Assembly (NCBI RefSeq): GCF_003958645.1
Contig: NZ_RXLO01000010.1
Location: 1-64,000 of the forward strand
Length of the DNA stretch: 64,000 nt
Source of the DNA: Chitinophaga rhizosphaerae
GTDB taxonomy: Bacteria > Bacteroidota > Bacteroidia > Chitinophagales > Chitinophagaceae
Reading direction: 5' to 3'
The notes below the pieces were generated by a model. It was not told where the DNA came from. It saw only the letters and a list, made by a program, of their open reading frames with translations, and did not search any database. Made by a program: the position numbers and the translations under genes. Below are positions 1 to 9,033 of the stretch, piece by piece (within the stretch, counting starts at the first letter, position 1; each line of letters begins with the position of its first letter).

Positions 1-72
1 TCAACTGGGTCCGGAAGCAGTGCCTGCGGCGGGGAGGGAATAAGTTTGTTATTAATCGGATTTTTTGTTTAA
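1..72 (+). CDS. possible 3' end of a gene entering from the left
   Basis: The first reading frame is open from base 1 and ends at a TAA at 70-72, giving 23 residues rich in Gly and Ser followed by a short hydrophobic tail. Too little is visible to identify a family, and an open frame this short can occur by chance. It is listed only because nothing else occupies the left edge. Confidence 0.2.
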   Translation, partial: STGSGSSACGGEGISLLLIGFFV

Positions 73-97
73 TTGATTATCGTCTATAACCCTGATA

Positions 98-892
98 TTA
101 AATTGATTGCAAAATAGTTATACTTTCAATATTGGAAAGTGCCGTTGAAAGAGCCTTGGCCGCATCTTCGGCAGGTTTGAAGGTTAGCTCTTCAAATTCA
201 CTAATATTCTTCTTAATATCCGGTAGGTCGGTAGCTAGCTGCTGCGCAGTTTTAATGGCGTATAACTTCTTGAATTCAGCTTCCACCCCTTCTGCAATAT
301 TGGTCGCAATCAGTTTATCCAAGGTATTCAAATCCGATTCAATTGAATTAATGTTTTTGATGTCATCGGCCGTAAGGGGAATAGAGACTGCAAGCTGGCG
401 TAACGATAGGTACAAGAAAGTTAATTCCGCGTTTTTGAAGCCGGTTGGCGGGTAATGCAAATCCCCTACGCCGGTTCCAGGAGCTCCCAAGCCAGATTTT
501 GCAATTGCGGCGGCGCTTTCAGCATTGTTTTTGTTAAGGTTGGCCACTGGCGCGCCGAACATTTCCACCAGTTTTGTTACAAATGACTGAACCGCCAGGT
601 CCGCTTCGTCTTCAAATGTGGAATCGGCCCATTTTATTTGATAGTGGAGTGGATTTAACCATCTAACATAAATATTGCATTCATTACTGGTCATAGCAAA
701 CTTCTTCTTCTCCCCTATTGATTCGTCCCCGGCTTCATTATCCCGATCCACGAAAGTCCTAAATTCGCCGCCCTCCAATTTTAGATACAGCTTGTTTTTT
801 TCAATTTTAGTTCCCTTAATCAAGGTGTTCTGTGCGTTTGTTCCGGTACAAATTGTCAGGACTAGGAGTAAGAGGGGCAAAAAATGTTTCAT
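98..892 (-). CDS. exported protein of unknown function
   Basis: The 264-residue product opens with a clear signal peptide (a Lys, then a Leu-rich core ending TGTNAQ), so it is probably secreted or periplasmic. I recognise no domain. The middle is charged and the C-terminal 130 residues look helical, with repeated Lys/Glu-rich stretches. It overlaps the stop of the upstream metalloprotease-like lipoprotein gene by 4 bases, so the two are probably translated from one message that starts with the second metalloprotease at 2938. The context suggests an accessory protein, inhibitor or substrate of the two peptidases; this is inference. Confidence 0.75.
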   Translation of the reverse strand: MKHFLPLLLLVLTICTGTNAQNTLIKGTKIEKNKLYLKLEGGEFRTFVDRDNEAGDESIGEKKKFAMTSNECNIYVRWLNPLHYQIKWADSTFEDEADLAVQSFVTKLVEMFGAPVANLNKNNAESAAAIAKSGLGAPGTGVGDLHYPPTGFKNAELTFLYLSLRQLAVSIPLTADDIKNINSIESDLNTLDKLIATNIAEGVEAEFKKLYAIKTAQQLATDLPDIKKNISEFEELTFKPAEDAAKALSTALSNIESITILQSI

Positions 893-2115
893 TTAGGAAT
901 GTTTTTGGAAAATGGTGAAAAAATAATGGGATTATTAAGTTCACTTGGTGGTGGTATAAACTCAAAATAAGAAAACCTGTACGTAGGAAATATGTTGGTC
1001 GCATTCTCAACAATCACCTTGAATTTTATCCATTGACCCGGCTTGACTGTCGTTGTGAAATAATTCCAGAATCCTTCTTCTGCATGTGGCTTGTGTAACT
1101 CCGTAACGTAGAGGTTGTGGTTGTTGAATAGTGGATTAAGTTTTCTGTTATATTGGAAGATGCGTACTTTCAGGTCAGTGTGTACAAGCATCCCGCCGAG
1201 CTCTTGTTCATATTCAGGCTTGGCAAGATCGATGATTACACCAACCATCGTATCTCTGTAAATCATTGGTCCCACGAGACTATCTGTGATAAAGTAATCA
1301 ACCATGCCAAGCCCGGCCGTTATCATAGAATCCAGTTCACAGCCATCCATAAAATCCGAATGAAAACGGTATATGCTATCGTGGCTAAGCAACTGATGGC
1401 AATCGCAATAGCCATTAGGAGAAAAATCATGCTTGGATTCCGGGTAAAATCGTGGCGGCGGGGGGACAGGGATGGTAAACGCTTGAATATATCCTTTCTG
1501 CCAGCCACGGTCTATGGCATTTGCCCGTCGTGCACGATCGGGATGAGTGCGCAAATTATCATCATTCTGGAGATAGGAAGTGTTCATGATCCAAGTGGAA
1601 TAGTCAGCGCTGGCACCCATTCTATACAATATAAAACCCGCAAACTCATCAGCCTGCAATTCTTGCTTGAACCTGGTGGCTGTATCTTCGGCGAGCCGGT
1701 GATCGTACAATAGATGACCTGTCTCGTGCGCCAGAATATAGACCGATTGCCAAAATACGGTACGGGACACCTTATCGATGTCATTCATAAAGTCTTCACT
1801 GTAGATTATTATCTTACGTCCATCGATCGTAGTTGCCAGTGCATTGGACACCTTTCCCTGACAGATAGCAATATCCTGGGAAATGCCTGAATACTCCTCG
1901 ATTTGGCGCATGATTTCAAGGGCTCGATCGCTCGCTGGGCTCAGCTCGTACCGCTTCTTCGCAGAATCGCTGTATGGGAAAGCACCACAAAATTTAACAG
2001 TTTTTAAGTCGATATAGCCTTTGGCATGATCGTTAGGGGCTTTAAACGGCGTTGAGCTGCAGCCCGCCAAAAAGACGGCTATCCCTACTATTATCCATTT
2101 AGCGGCGGTACACAT
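889..2115 (-). CDS. lipoprotein with M48-like zinc metalloprotease motif
   Basis: I place the start at the ATG at 2115, not at the upstream codon at 2175, because the protein then opens with a lipoprotein signal: a hydrophobic segment followed by the lipobox LAGC, Cys19. An HExxH zinc motif (HETGH) lies at residues 130-134. A following ELQADEFAG stretch near residue 152 supplies the third zinc ligand Glu seen in M48-type gluzincins. The C-terminal 250 residues are not recognised. It is likely an outer-surface or periplasmic membrane-anchored peptidase. The gene overlaps the end of the preceding metzincin gene by 17 bases, so the two are co-transcribed. M48 is the closest family by motif but the overall similarity cannot be measured here. 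Confidence 0.75.
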   Translation of the reverse strand: MCTAAKWIIVGIAVFLAGCSSTPFKAPNDHAKGYIDLKTVKFCGAFPYSDSAKKRYELSPASDRALEIMRQIEEYSGISQDIAICQGKVSNALATTIDGRKIIIYSEDFMNDIDKVSRTVFWQSVYILAHETGHLLYDHRLAEDTATRFKQELQADEFAGFILYRMGASADYSTWIMNTSYLQNDDNLRTHPDRARRANAIDRGWQKGYIQAFTIPVPPPPRFYPESKHDFSPNGYCDCHQLLSHDSIYRFHSDFMDGCELDSMITAGLGMVDYFITDSLVGPMIYRDTMVGVIIDLAKPEYEQELGGMLVHTDLKVRIFQYNRKLNPLFNNHNLYVTELHKPHAEEGFWNYFTTTVKPGQWIKFKVIVENATNIFPTYRFSYFEFIPPPSELNNPIIFSPFSKNIPK

Positions 2116-2938
2116 CGGAAACAAGTCGCTTGTCTTCGGCTGAAAGTCTAACATTGATTGGGGTGGTATATCCATCTTCTGTGAGTTCCGGTGGAATATG
2201 GTACATCATGATTGAGGTTGGATCGAAAGTGCCAGAGATGAGCTGATCGCGCATGTAGCGGGAGAAAATATTGCGCTTCACGTCATCTACCTCCCAATAG
2301 TTCGGATAGTTGAGGTAATAGTTGTAAACAGCACTTACTTTCCATTTGATGAAATTGCCGTCAGGGAGCTGGTGTTCGTGTACAAGCCCTATTGCATGTC
2401 CAAACTCATGGAGCACCACTGAGGCGAAAAGAGAGTCAACTTGCTCTTCCTCAAGCCACCCGAAATTCATCGAAGGGTTATGATTTCTTGAATCTGTGCC
2501 TATGTGAGACCAGGATACTCCTTTTTTCGCGAATGAAATCTTGATATCGGAATTTTGCCCTGCCGGGACATAAACGAATTTAGCTCCGGTGAATCGTTCC
2601 CACTCTGCGGCTATCGCCTTAACTCTGTCCTGAATGGATGGCAAACCATCGTTAAAGCACACCCTGATCTGTTTTGGTTGACCCGGTACCCACTTCCACC
2701 GATAGATCGAAAGTGCTCCTACATGAAGAGACTCAAGGCCTGTAGAGTCTGCCTTCGGAAATATTTCGGTGCACCATCGGATCTTGGGGGGAATTGAGTC
2801 TTTGGGACGTTTATACAGGGCATTTAGCGAATCGCTTTCTGATAGTACGGTATCGGGAAGCTTAGTTTTGGGCTTGCCCTTGCAGGCAACCAATACAAAC
2901 AGGATACCGATAGCTAGGGCGACAGATGCTGTTTTCAT
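2099..2938 (-). CDS. lipoprotein metzincin-type zinc peptidase
   Basis: The 279-residue product has a lipoprotein signal (LVAC, Cys19) and then a metzincin peptidase domain. The elongated zinc motif HEFGHAIGLVH spans residues 167-177 (HExxHxxGxxH), and a Met-turn, SIMMYH, follows near residue 242. This is the pattern of astacin (M12A) and matrixin (M10) enzymes; the spacing and the SIMMY turn favour an astacin-like enzyme. It should sit on the cell surface or in the periplasm and cleave proteins. It is the first gene of a three-gene minus-strand set (2938 to 98). All key residues are present, so it is probably active. Confidence 0.85.
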   Translation of the reverse strand: MKTASVALAIGILFVLVACKGKPKTKLPDTVLSESDSLNALYKRPKDSIPPKIRWCTEIFPKADSTGLESLHVGALSIYRWKWVPGQPKQIRVCFNDGLPSIQDRVKAIAAEWERFTGAKFVYVPAGQNSDIKISFAKKGVSWSHIGTDSRNHNPSMNFGWLEEEQVDSLFASVVLHEFGHAIGLVHEHQLPDGNFIKWKVSAVYNYYLNYPNYWEVDDVKRNIFSRYMRDQLISGTFDPTSIMMYHIPPELTEDGYTTPINVRLSAEDKRLVSDVYRR

Positions 2939-3357
2939 TGTTTCTGGTTATAGGTTAGGTAATGGGGTAATGCTTTGACTTACGTCATATTACATTGAAC
3001 TTGCCAAAGGCAAGCAAAATGAATAAGAATTAAAGTGTTTGTTAAATCAATTGCTTGCACGTCCAGAAATTCGCTGGCGCGATACAAAATTGTAGTTCTC
3101 TTGGGGCCGAGCTACTAAAGCCAATTGGAATCGTCGAGCTACGTAACGTAAATGAATAGCTTATTGACTCTAATTTAGACAATTTTCAGAAACGCACAAA
3201 AAACTCTCAAAAAAGTGTTTCTTTATACAAGCGGTAAATCTTGCCTGGTACTGGGAGAGAATACTTCACTCTTTGGTATCTGTTCGAAAGTCATTAAATT
3301 GACAATTATCATCGGTTCTGTTCTCAGTAATAATAGAACCAGCAAAGCCAAAGACAA
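2939..3357. other. divergent intergenic region
   Basis: This 419-base stretch separates the divergent peptidase operon (minus) from the HExxH protein (plus). It is AT-rich and must hold both promoters, but I see no clear TAnnTTTG box at a convincing distance from either start, and no RNA gene or repeat. Confidence 0.5.
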
Positions 3358-4464
3358 ATGATAGACATATACAAGGACCTGCTAACTCGCCGTGGAAAGA
3401 GGGAAATATTACAGAACCATTACCCTGTAGACTATAGCCAAGAGGAGGCGTTGAAGGAGATGGAACCGCTCCTGGACAAAATCTATTTAGAGGCCGATAA
3501 ATGCCTGCAGACTGTACGTGAAGCCATTGGAGCGCAGGAGGCATATTTGATCATTAACTATGACCCAGTCAACTCAAGTGCGGGGCCAAACGGGTTATCG
3601 AATGTTACACCTTATGTGGTCGCTGGTTGGGAGGCTGAGTTTTTTCAAACGATTCATTATCATTGTAGCGATTGGGACGATATCGTGACTGACCTTGATT
3701 GCCCCAAAATGTTTAGTGCATTGAAACGGGGAAAAATTGGTTTGTACAATGCAATGATGGAATACACATCAATGACCGTCCATTACCATGAACTGGCCCA
3801 CCTGGTCCAGCGCAAAGGAGAACTACAGGCGGATTATCGGGCTCCCCAAGGAGCTCCAGGGGCTGTCAACGACGTGCCTATCTCCCACTTGTCAGAAATC
3901 GATGCGGATAATTTTGCGATGGATCTACTCGCGCAAAGAATAGCCGGCAAATTTGATCCCAAGGATGTAGATCAGGCGCTCATTCCTTCGATTGAGGGAG
4001 AGATAGGTCTGGCGATTGCGTCAAATATACGATATTGGGTATTGGCCAAAGAAAGGACTGGTAAGGATATTTATTTCGCTGAAGAGTCGCATCCCCACCC
4101 CTTCATCCGAATGCACAACATGCAGGGCAAGCTATTCGAAGCACTAAAAATGCACTTGCCTGACGGAATTGTCCTTGACGAAGAGAAAGTGATGGCGGAA
4201 GCGTACCAACTAACGGAGCGAATGTGTTTTGTTGCAGACTTTATCCCAAATTGTGCAACGGAAATGAAGGAGGCAATTGTTGCCAATCGGGAGGCAATTG
4301 AGCAATACCTGATAAAGGTTGAGCAACAGTCCAAATCCATTGAAGAGCTTTGCGTGCATCAGGACAAAATCAACATTAGCGTAAGCAAGGCAACCCGTTC
4401 GGATGCGACGATTCCCAATAACGCGCAACTAGATTTGAATGACGCAGAGCGGAGCGGAGATTGA
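3358..4464 (+). CDS. cytosolic HExxH metallopeptidase-like protein
   Basis: The 368-residue protein has no signal peptide. It carries HELAH at residues 144-148 in a helix following a hydrophobic turn, and about 40 residues later SEIDADNFAMD, which fits the downstream Glu/Asp zinc ligand and helix of gluzincins. Family assignment is uncertain. The arrangement recalls Lit-like or ImmA/IrrE-like host-targeting peptidases rather than secreted enzymes. The C-terminal 90 residues are charged and possibly coiled. It stands alone, divergent from two exported zinc proteases. A role in defence or stress proteolysis is a guess from the neighbouring island. Confidence 0.65.
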   Translation: MIDIYKDLLTRRGKREILQNHYPVDYSQEEALKEMEPLLDKIYLEADKCLQTVREAIGAQEAYLIINYDPVNSSAGPNGLSNVTPYVVAGWEAEFFQTIHYHCSDWDDIVTDLDCPKMFSALKRGKIGLYNAMMEYTSMTVHYHELAHLVQRKGELQADYRAPQGAPGAVNDVPISHLSEIDADNFAMDLLAQRIAGKFDPKDVDQALIPSIEGEIGLAIASNIRYWVLAKERTGKDIYFAEESHPHPFIRMHNMQGKLFEALKMHLPDGIVLDEEKVMAEAYQLTERMCFVADFIPNCATEMKEAIVANREAIEQYLIKVEQQSKSIEELCVHQDKINISVSKATRSDATIPNNAQLDLNDAERSGD

Positions 4465-4523
4465 ATTTCGCTGGGAAGATCCCTACAGGGAACTAGATGG
4501 TAGGTTAAAAGACCGGGGATGTA

Positions 4524-4995
4524 TTACTCCAGGGGCAAAAGGTGCCTAGCCCGCTTTACAGGTAGCAGGTAAAACCGCATGACTCCCGCTTCTTTTAGGA
4601 ATACGCTATGCTGCCACAGGACAGAGAGCTCGTATTTGCTTTCACCCAACGCGTGCAGCTGCAGGTTCCCTTCCCCAGCGGTCGCATAACCAAAACCGCT
4701 CAGCTCATAGTTAATAGCCCAGAAACTAAGCCGGGCTCGCGAACCGTCACACATCTGCTGTGGTTCAAATACAAAACCTGGGCGAACCAACTTGCTCCCT
4801 TCATACTTGCCGGGAATGGGGACATAAACCATTGTTTCTGTAATTCCGGTCTTTCCTGTATGAAATGTCACAGTCAATTGATAAGGCAAGCCCTAGATAA
4901 GGACAAATCACTCCTTCCGGATTCGGTCGTTCGGCTTTTACCAAAACCTTAATTTCAAGCCAACCGACACTGACATACGCATAAGGTTGGCTCAA
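4524..4995 (-). pseudogene. probable small gene broken by a frameshift
   Basis: Two minus-strand frames read as one protein if one base is gained or lost near 4887-4890. Frame A (from a TTG at 4995) gives a beta-rich start ending ICPYLG. Frame B (to 4524) continues with a strand-rich 120-residue sequence from LPYQLTVTF. Neither half has an ATG, and frame A loses its protein-like character after the junction. It lies just after the stop of the RadC-like gene and was probably the second gene of that operon. Function unknown. Alternatively frame B alone is a gene using the TTG at 4889. Confidence 0.4.
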
Positions 4996-5004
4996 TCGAC
5001 GGGG

Positions 5005-5490
5005 CTATATTTCCCCGTCGTCCGCCATAGAGTAATAGTGCTCGCCATCGCCCGAAAGAATGATATGATCCAGCAGCTTCATGCTCAATAAGTTGCACGC
5101 ATCCTTGAGGCGTCCGGTAATCTGTCTGTCGGCCAGGCTCGGTGTAAGACTACCGCTCGGATGATTATGCGCCACCACAATTCTGGTAGCAACTGATTTT
5201 AATGCGACTGCCAACACTAGGCGAATGTCCAGCATGGTGTTTTCTATTCCGCCTTTAAAAGCGGTCATGACACCAAGCACCCTATTTGAGCTATTGAGGT
5301 AAATCACTTTTACTTCCTCTCTAAGTTCGATGGTATCCATATCCCATATACTCTTAAGCAACGCAAATAGATCATGTGAATTCGAAACTATTGGTCTTTG
5401 ACTCGCCTTCACTTTGTTCCTGAACGAAATGTCGATTTCAGAAATCTGCAGCCACGACTCTTTAATTTCAACCTTGGTTACCTTTTCCAT
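5005..5490 (-). CDS. radC: RadC-family JAB/MPN domain protein
   Basis: The 161-residue product carries the JAMM metal motif HxHx7SxxD exactly (HNHPSG...S..D) in the usual C-terminal position, preceded by the strand RIVVAHNHP typical of RadC. It lacks the N-terminal helix-hairpin-helix region of chromosomal RadC, as is common for copies on Bacteroidetes mobile elements. The biochemical role of RadC-like proteins is unsettled (a metal-dependent peptidase or nuclease-like fold). A second, different copy lies at 62,887-63,360 at the end of the ICE, so this one may be a relic of another element. A strongly structured region lies immediately upstream. Confidence 0.88.
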   Translation of the reverse strand: MEKVTKVEIKESWLQISEIDISFRNKVKASQRPIVSNSHDLFALLKSIWDMDTIELREEVKVIYLNSSNRVLGVMTAFKGGIENTMLDIRLVLAVALKSVATRIVVAHNHPSGSLTPSLADRQITGRLKDACNLLSMKLLDHIILSGDGEHYYSMADDGEI

Positions 5491-5528
5491 AATATTTTTT
5501 TTGATTTAAAAATTATGGAGAGGTCAAC

Positions 5529-5620
5529 CGGCATTCTCCGAGTAAGACCAAAGACGCACGCGGAATAAATAGCGCAGCGGTTTATGCCGAACGTCTTGGT
5601 CGCCCCGAAGGGGAATGCCG
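5529..5620. ncRNA. long compound hairpin upstream of radC
   Basis: Outer stem 5529-5536 pairs with 5613-5620 (CGGCATTC/GAATGCCG). A second stem, 5546-5556 with 5592-5601, has one bulged base. An inner stem, 5561-5569 with 5581-5589, has one mismatch. A small hairpin CCCC-GAA-GGGG sits at 5603-5613 and competes with the last base of the outer stem. Such nested pairing over 92 bases without a U-tract is not a simple terminator. It may be a structured leader of the radC message, a small RNA, or a DNA-level structure. Confidence 0.5.
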
Positions 5621-5751
5621 AGCTTTTGGAATAATTGGTAAAAAAAATGGCTCGGAAAGCATCATTTTTATGAGTTTGTTTGGGAACTAAACTTGGCAAT
5701 TGAGAAAGATAGGCTGGATTGCTTGAATGGTTCGTGCACCCTGTGCAGCGC

Positions 5752-5820
5752 AGGCGGGGTATGATGAAGACTCCCCGCCTGGTAAGAAAAGCAGCAAGCA
5801 ACAACCAGTGGCTTTTCTTA
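5752..5820. repeat. two adjacent perfect hairpins
   Basis: AGGCGGGG (5752-5759) pairs with CCCCGCCT (5773-5780). Immediately next, TAAGAAAAGC (5783-5792) pairs with GCTTTTCTTA (5811-5820). Both stems are perfect and the second has an 18-base loop. Together with 5529-5620 they make most of the 757-base gene-free stretch 5491-6247 highly structured. I see no convincing coding region in that stretch. Confidence 0.55.
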
Positions 5821-6247
5821 TTTCCTGCCATCGCGTGATCAAGTATCCTGGAGACATTGGCAGTACCATTTGGGTGCCCTGTGGAAGAATGCAATCATCG
5901 GTCAGGAGCCTACCCGCCAGGCGGTGTCGACGGGCTAAACTTTTTGTAGATTAAATGGAGGCGATCTTATGGCCCAATACCAACGAACTACCGTATGCAG
6001 CTGACCCCTAGGGCCGTCGTGATCGATAATTCTCCCATACTATCCGTTTTACCTGGCTTGCATCCGGTGCCACCTTTGTTCAGGTTCTGGCATTTCCTAC
6101 ATGCTGATGTCACTCATAGTACTGGCGCATTGAATATTTAATGCTTACTGCCCCCCTACGTCGAATTGTGTTTTTCATTGGACCTTCTTATCTTTAATTG
6201 CATACGAAGTAAAAATTGTATATTCAATCAAAACATTAGATCTGATA

Positions 6248-7108
6248 ATGGTAGAAACAAGATATTGCGCATTTATTGACGTGTTGGGCTATAAAGTAAT
6301 TGTCACAGACGACAAAACGACGTTGGAACAAAAAGCGCGGACGCTTCAGAGCATCTATGAAAATCTGGCAACCCAGTTTATTTGGGGAATCGGACATCTA
6401 AATACACAATATGAGGACAAAGTGTATGTTCGATCGTTTAGCGACTGTTTTTACCTGGATTGCGCCTCCATTGAGCCGCTCCTGGTTGCTGTTGGCCAGA
6501 TCTTCACCAGTACATTTAACTTTTATTCGAATTTCAAGCCCGAAGAAGAAACGACACCATTTCTGAGGTGTGGCATTGTGAAAGATTGGGTGATAAAATT
6601 TAAAGATATAGGATCAATGGTAAATGGCACGAATGAGCTAAATCCGGTAGGGCTTGCAGTAGCTCGCGCATATCTTACTTCTGAAAAAAGTAAACTTTCT
6701 GGCATGCGGGTGATTGTCTCACCGGAGGTCATCAACGATTTACAGGCAGTGCGGAACACGATACCCGAATTTTCGTATTTCACGAAAGACATAAGAGAAT
6801 ATAATGTCTCCTTACCGTACTACTTCAAGCCCATTAACATTAACGAAAAAGGAGAACCTTCCGAATTATATGAAATGCTTTGGCCGGTTAACTATGTAAA
6901 CGACCATGCAGACACAGTGATAAGTGTGCTGCAAGGCATCCGACCGACAATTCCCAAAGATGAACAACGTCACCTTATTAAGACCGCGCAAATGTTTGCA
7001 GACTCATATCTGTTAAGCGAGTGGAGAGAGAAGGATGGCCGCATATTCCAACGGGATTTATTAAGGCTTCAATTGTTAGCTACGCCGCAGGAAGCACCTC
7101 AAAACTAG
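6248..7108 (+). CDS. class III nucleotide-cyclase-like protein
   Basis: The 286-residue cytosolic protein begins with FIDVLG (Asp11) and has FSDCFYL (Asp66), then LRCGIV and a NPVGLAVARAY helix. This order (first metal Asp, Ser-Asp turn, Arg-Gly strand, Ala-rich helix before a VIVSP strand) matches the class III adenylate/guanylate cyclase fold. The usual ifG before the helix is altered to NPVG and the R-G-G strand reads RCG, so it may be diverged or inactive. It is convergent with the retron-type operon, its stop being 17 bases from that operon's end. A signalling or defence role by analogy with Pycsar cyclases is speculation; no effector gene is adjacent on the same strand. Confidence 0.5.
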   Translation: MVETRYCAFIDVLGYKVIVTDDKTTLEQKARTLQSIYENLATQFIWGIGHLNTQYEDKVYVRSFSDCFYLDCASIEPLLVAVGQIFTSTFNFYSNFKPEEETTPFLRCGIVKDWVIKFKDIGSMVNGTNELNPVGLAVARAYLTSEKSKLSGMRVIVSPEVINDLQAVRNTIPEFSYFTKDIREYNVSLPYYFKPININEKGEPSELYEMLWPVNYVNDHADTVISVLQGIRPTIPKDEQRHLIKTAQMFADSYLLSEWREKDGRIFQRDLLRLQLLATPQEAPQN

Positions 7109-7125
7109 ATTGACTGGTGCCAGCT

Positions 7126-8229
7126 TCAACGTAAAGCAAGGAAGATGCCCAGCGCTATAATTGCGACGACGATCAGAACTACGACAAGTACGGAGTTTCT
7201 GGAGCGTAGTGATTCGATTCTGCTGCTCATTTCTCCAACGTACGATTGGTATTGTTCCTGGCTTTGTTTATTGGCAGCAGTGGCTTCGTTTAATCGGTTT
7301 GTAAGGTCAGTAAGCCGGCTTTGGAACTGAAGCTCCACTTGTCTGGAAATATCTCCGATAAGTTTGGACTTTGATTGGGCCATTTCCTCCATCGTCTGGT
7401 TGTAGATGTCATACAGGTATTGGCCAAACGCTGTTGGGGTGATAAAGCTTCTATCTGCCACTTTTTCCAACAGGGTCTTATCCACGGCGTGTCCAATGGC
7501 GGTTATAAAGGCTGCTTTCAGACCCAGTGCGCGTTCGGCTAGCTCGATTTGGTCAAAGACCTGCAGGTTCTCCCCGCCTCCCCTTGTAACCACAATGAAA
7601 TCTACATCTACCAATTGTTGAAATTGTGCGACAATTTCCTGAGGCCTTGTCAGGTTGATCCGGATGAAGTGCATCTCGAAGCGCACCGCCGCATCTTTAA
7701 CCTGGTGCAGGATATCCTGGTCGACAATTGCGGTTTGCCCTATAATAACGGCGATACGTATGGGAAAATCTTTATATAACCGTTCTTTGACCAGCCGATT
7801 GACATCTTTATACCCGTGGTCTGCCTTGCGACGAAGCAGCGCGGCGGTCTTTTGAGCGACAGGATCGACTTCAACTTCTTTCTTCCGGAAAACCTCCGAC
7901 AATACGAGTAGCAAGTCGAGCCTGCCGGTGCCGACATTGAGTCGCTTATTGAGGTAGGCAGCCCCTTCAATAAGCTGGCCTTCCGTAATGGTTTGTCGGA
8001 TGCTCTCTGGAACAACGAGCGTGATATTGGCGTCGTTTGTTTCGTCTTTCAGGATATCGTAGAATTGCCCCCCATAACTAACTCCTTTCCCGGCACGATA
8101 AATACCTTTGATGGGAAGGACTTTTCCAAGCAAGGGTGAAGTCATCGTGTTACTGAACCCATGTAGAATGGACCCCGGCCCATAAGCTGGAGTTAAGGTG
8201 ACATTCTCCGCCTCTTTAATTGTATCCAT
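7126..8229 (-). CDS. membrane-anchored exonuclease VII large subunit homologue
   Basis: The 367-residue protein matches XseA along its length. Residues about 35-115 form an OB-fold (YDILKDE...GQLIEGAAYL). A catalytic domain follows with Asp170/Asp172 (IVDQDIL), Arg216 (TRGGG), His247 and Asp250 (IGHAVD) and the TPTA turn near 264. These correspond to the Asp/Arg/His/Asp residues needed for ExoVII activity. Residues about 275-340 are coiled coil, as in XseA. Unlike XseA, the protein then ends in a 20-residue transmembrane helix (about 347-366). No xseB is visible. It starts 3 bases after the RT stop, so it is the last gene of the operon. Probable role: effector or msDNA-processing partner of the RT (inference). 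Confidence 0.8.
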   Translation of the reverse strand: MDTIKEAENVTLTPAYGPGSILHGFSNTMTSPLLGKVLPIKGIYRAGKGVSYGGQFYDILKDETNDANITLVVPESIRQTITEGQLIEGAAYLNKRLNVGTGRLDLLLVLSEVFRKKEVEVDPVAQKTAALLRRKADHGYKDVNRLVKERLYKDFPIRIAVIIGQTAIVDQDILHQVKDAAVRFEMHFIRINLTRPQEIVAQFQQLVDVDFIVVTRGGGENLQVFDQIELAERALGLKAAFITAIGHAVDKTLLEKVADRSFITPTAFGQYLYDIYNQTMEEMAQSKSKLIGDISRQVELQFQSRLTDLTNRLNEATAANKQSQEQYQSYVGEMSSRIESLRSRNSVLVVVLIVVAIIALGIFLALR

Positions 8230-8232
8230 ACG

Positions 8233-9033
8233 TCACTTCTGTTTGAAACCTTTAAAATAGTACCCCAAGCCTCTACGGGTGGGTTCCGGCGTGGTGGGGT
8301 CTAGATATTTGTCCAACAGCTTTTGCGTTGGCCGTAAACCGTTTTGGCCAATATCAGCACCAGTTACGACCAGGCGGCCAGCCTTGTATTTGGTTTTTTT
8401 ATACCCAATGTAAAATCCGTATTTGTTTATGATTTCGATGATACGCGGAACAAGCGCCTGGAAATCTTCCTGGGAGGAGAAGCCCAAATCGTCAACGTAC
8501 CGAGTGTAAGTAATGCGGTGAGCCTTGCATAACTCCAGTAGTTCGTTGTCCATATCGAAGCCTGCAATGTTGGCAAGAAATGGACTTGTCGGTGGTCCCT
8601 GCGCCAGATGGCCCCGGAAAGTTGTTGCCGCTGTAAGCAGTCGGGCTACCTTCTGGGAAAATCCTAGTCTGCGAAGGTTGCTGTAGACCATTTTGTTGGT
8701 CACGAAGTCAAAGTATGACTTTAGATCCGTATGAAATTTGTACAGTTTCCCCTGATGAGGCCGGGTATTAGTGATGTTGCCTCTGCCCTTGGTGCAGCCA
8801 TGAAGATGATCTGGCAGTTCAATCTTACTGAAAATTTTATCGTAAATGCGATTATGCAGATCCCGGAGGCGCTGGCGGCTCGGGTGAAAATGCCGGAATA
8901 CTTTCTCGCCTTTTACAATGCCTTTCTTTCGCTGGAAATGGTAGTGCAAATCTTCCTTCTCGCTGATCATTTGCTCGATCTCTACTATCGAGTACTTCAA
9001 TATGGCGGTCAGGTGCGGGTACGAAAGAATCAT
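8233..9033 (-). CDS. retron-type reverse transcriptase
   Basis: The 266-residue protein carries the ordered RT motifs: PSRQRLRDLHNRI in the fingers, Asp103 in FHTDLKSYF, QGPPTSPFLAN near 135, and the catalytic box YVDD at 159-162. Two retron hallmarks are present: NTRPH at 89-93 (the NAxxH motif) and VTG at 203-205 in the thumb. YVDD replaces the more usual YADD, and the thumb is short, ending just after the RRGLGYY helix. Its ATG overlaps the TGA of the XRE gene (ATGA), so translation is coupled. It should synthesise msDNA from a co-encoded RNA. That RNA is not directly upstream of the RT and would have to lie in the leader at 9616-10,320 or elsewhere. Confidence 0.85.
   Translation of the reverse strand: MILSYPHLTAILKYSIVEIEQMISEKEDLHYHFQRKKGIVKGEKVFRHFHPSRQRLRDLHNRIYDKIFSKIELPDHLHGCTKGRGNITNTRPHQGKLYKFHTDLKSYFDFVTNKMVYSNLRRLGFSQKVARLLTAATTFRGHLAQGPPTSPFLANIAGFDMDNELLELCKAHRITYTRYVDDLGFSSQEDFQALVPRIIEIINKYGFYIGYKKTKYKAGRLVVTGADIGQNGLRPTQKLLDKYLDPTTPEPTRRGLGYYFKGFKQK

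Noticed and set aside
5478..5894. 138-codon minus-strand frame across the radC leader
   Set aside because: It runs through several perfect hairpins, overlaps the radC start and has no protein-like composition; the structure explains the conserved-looking bases better.
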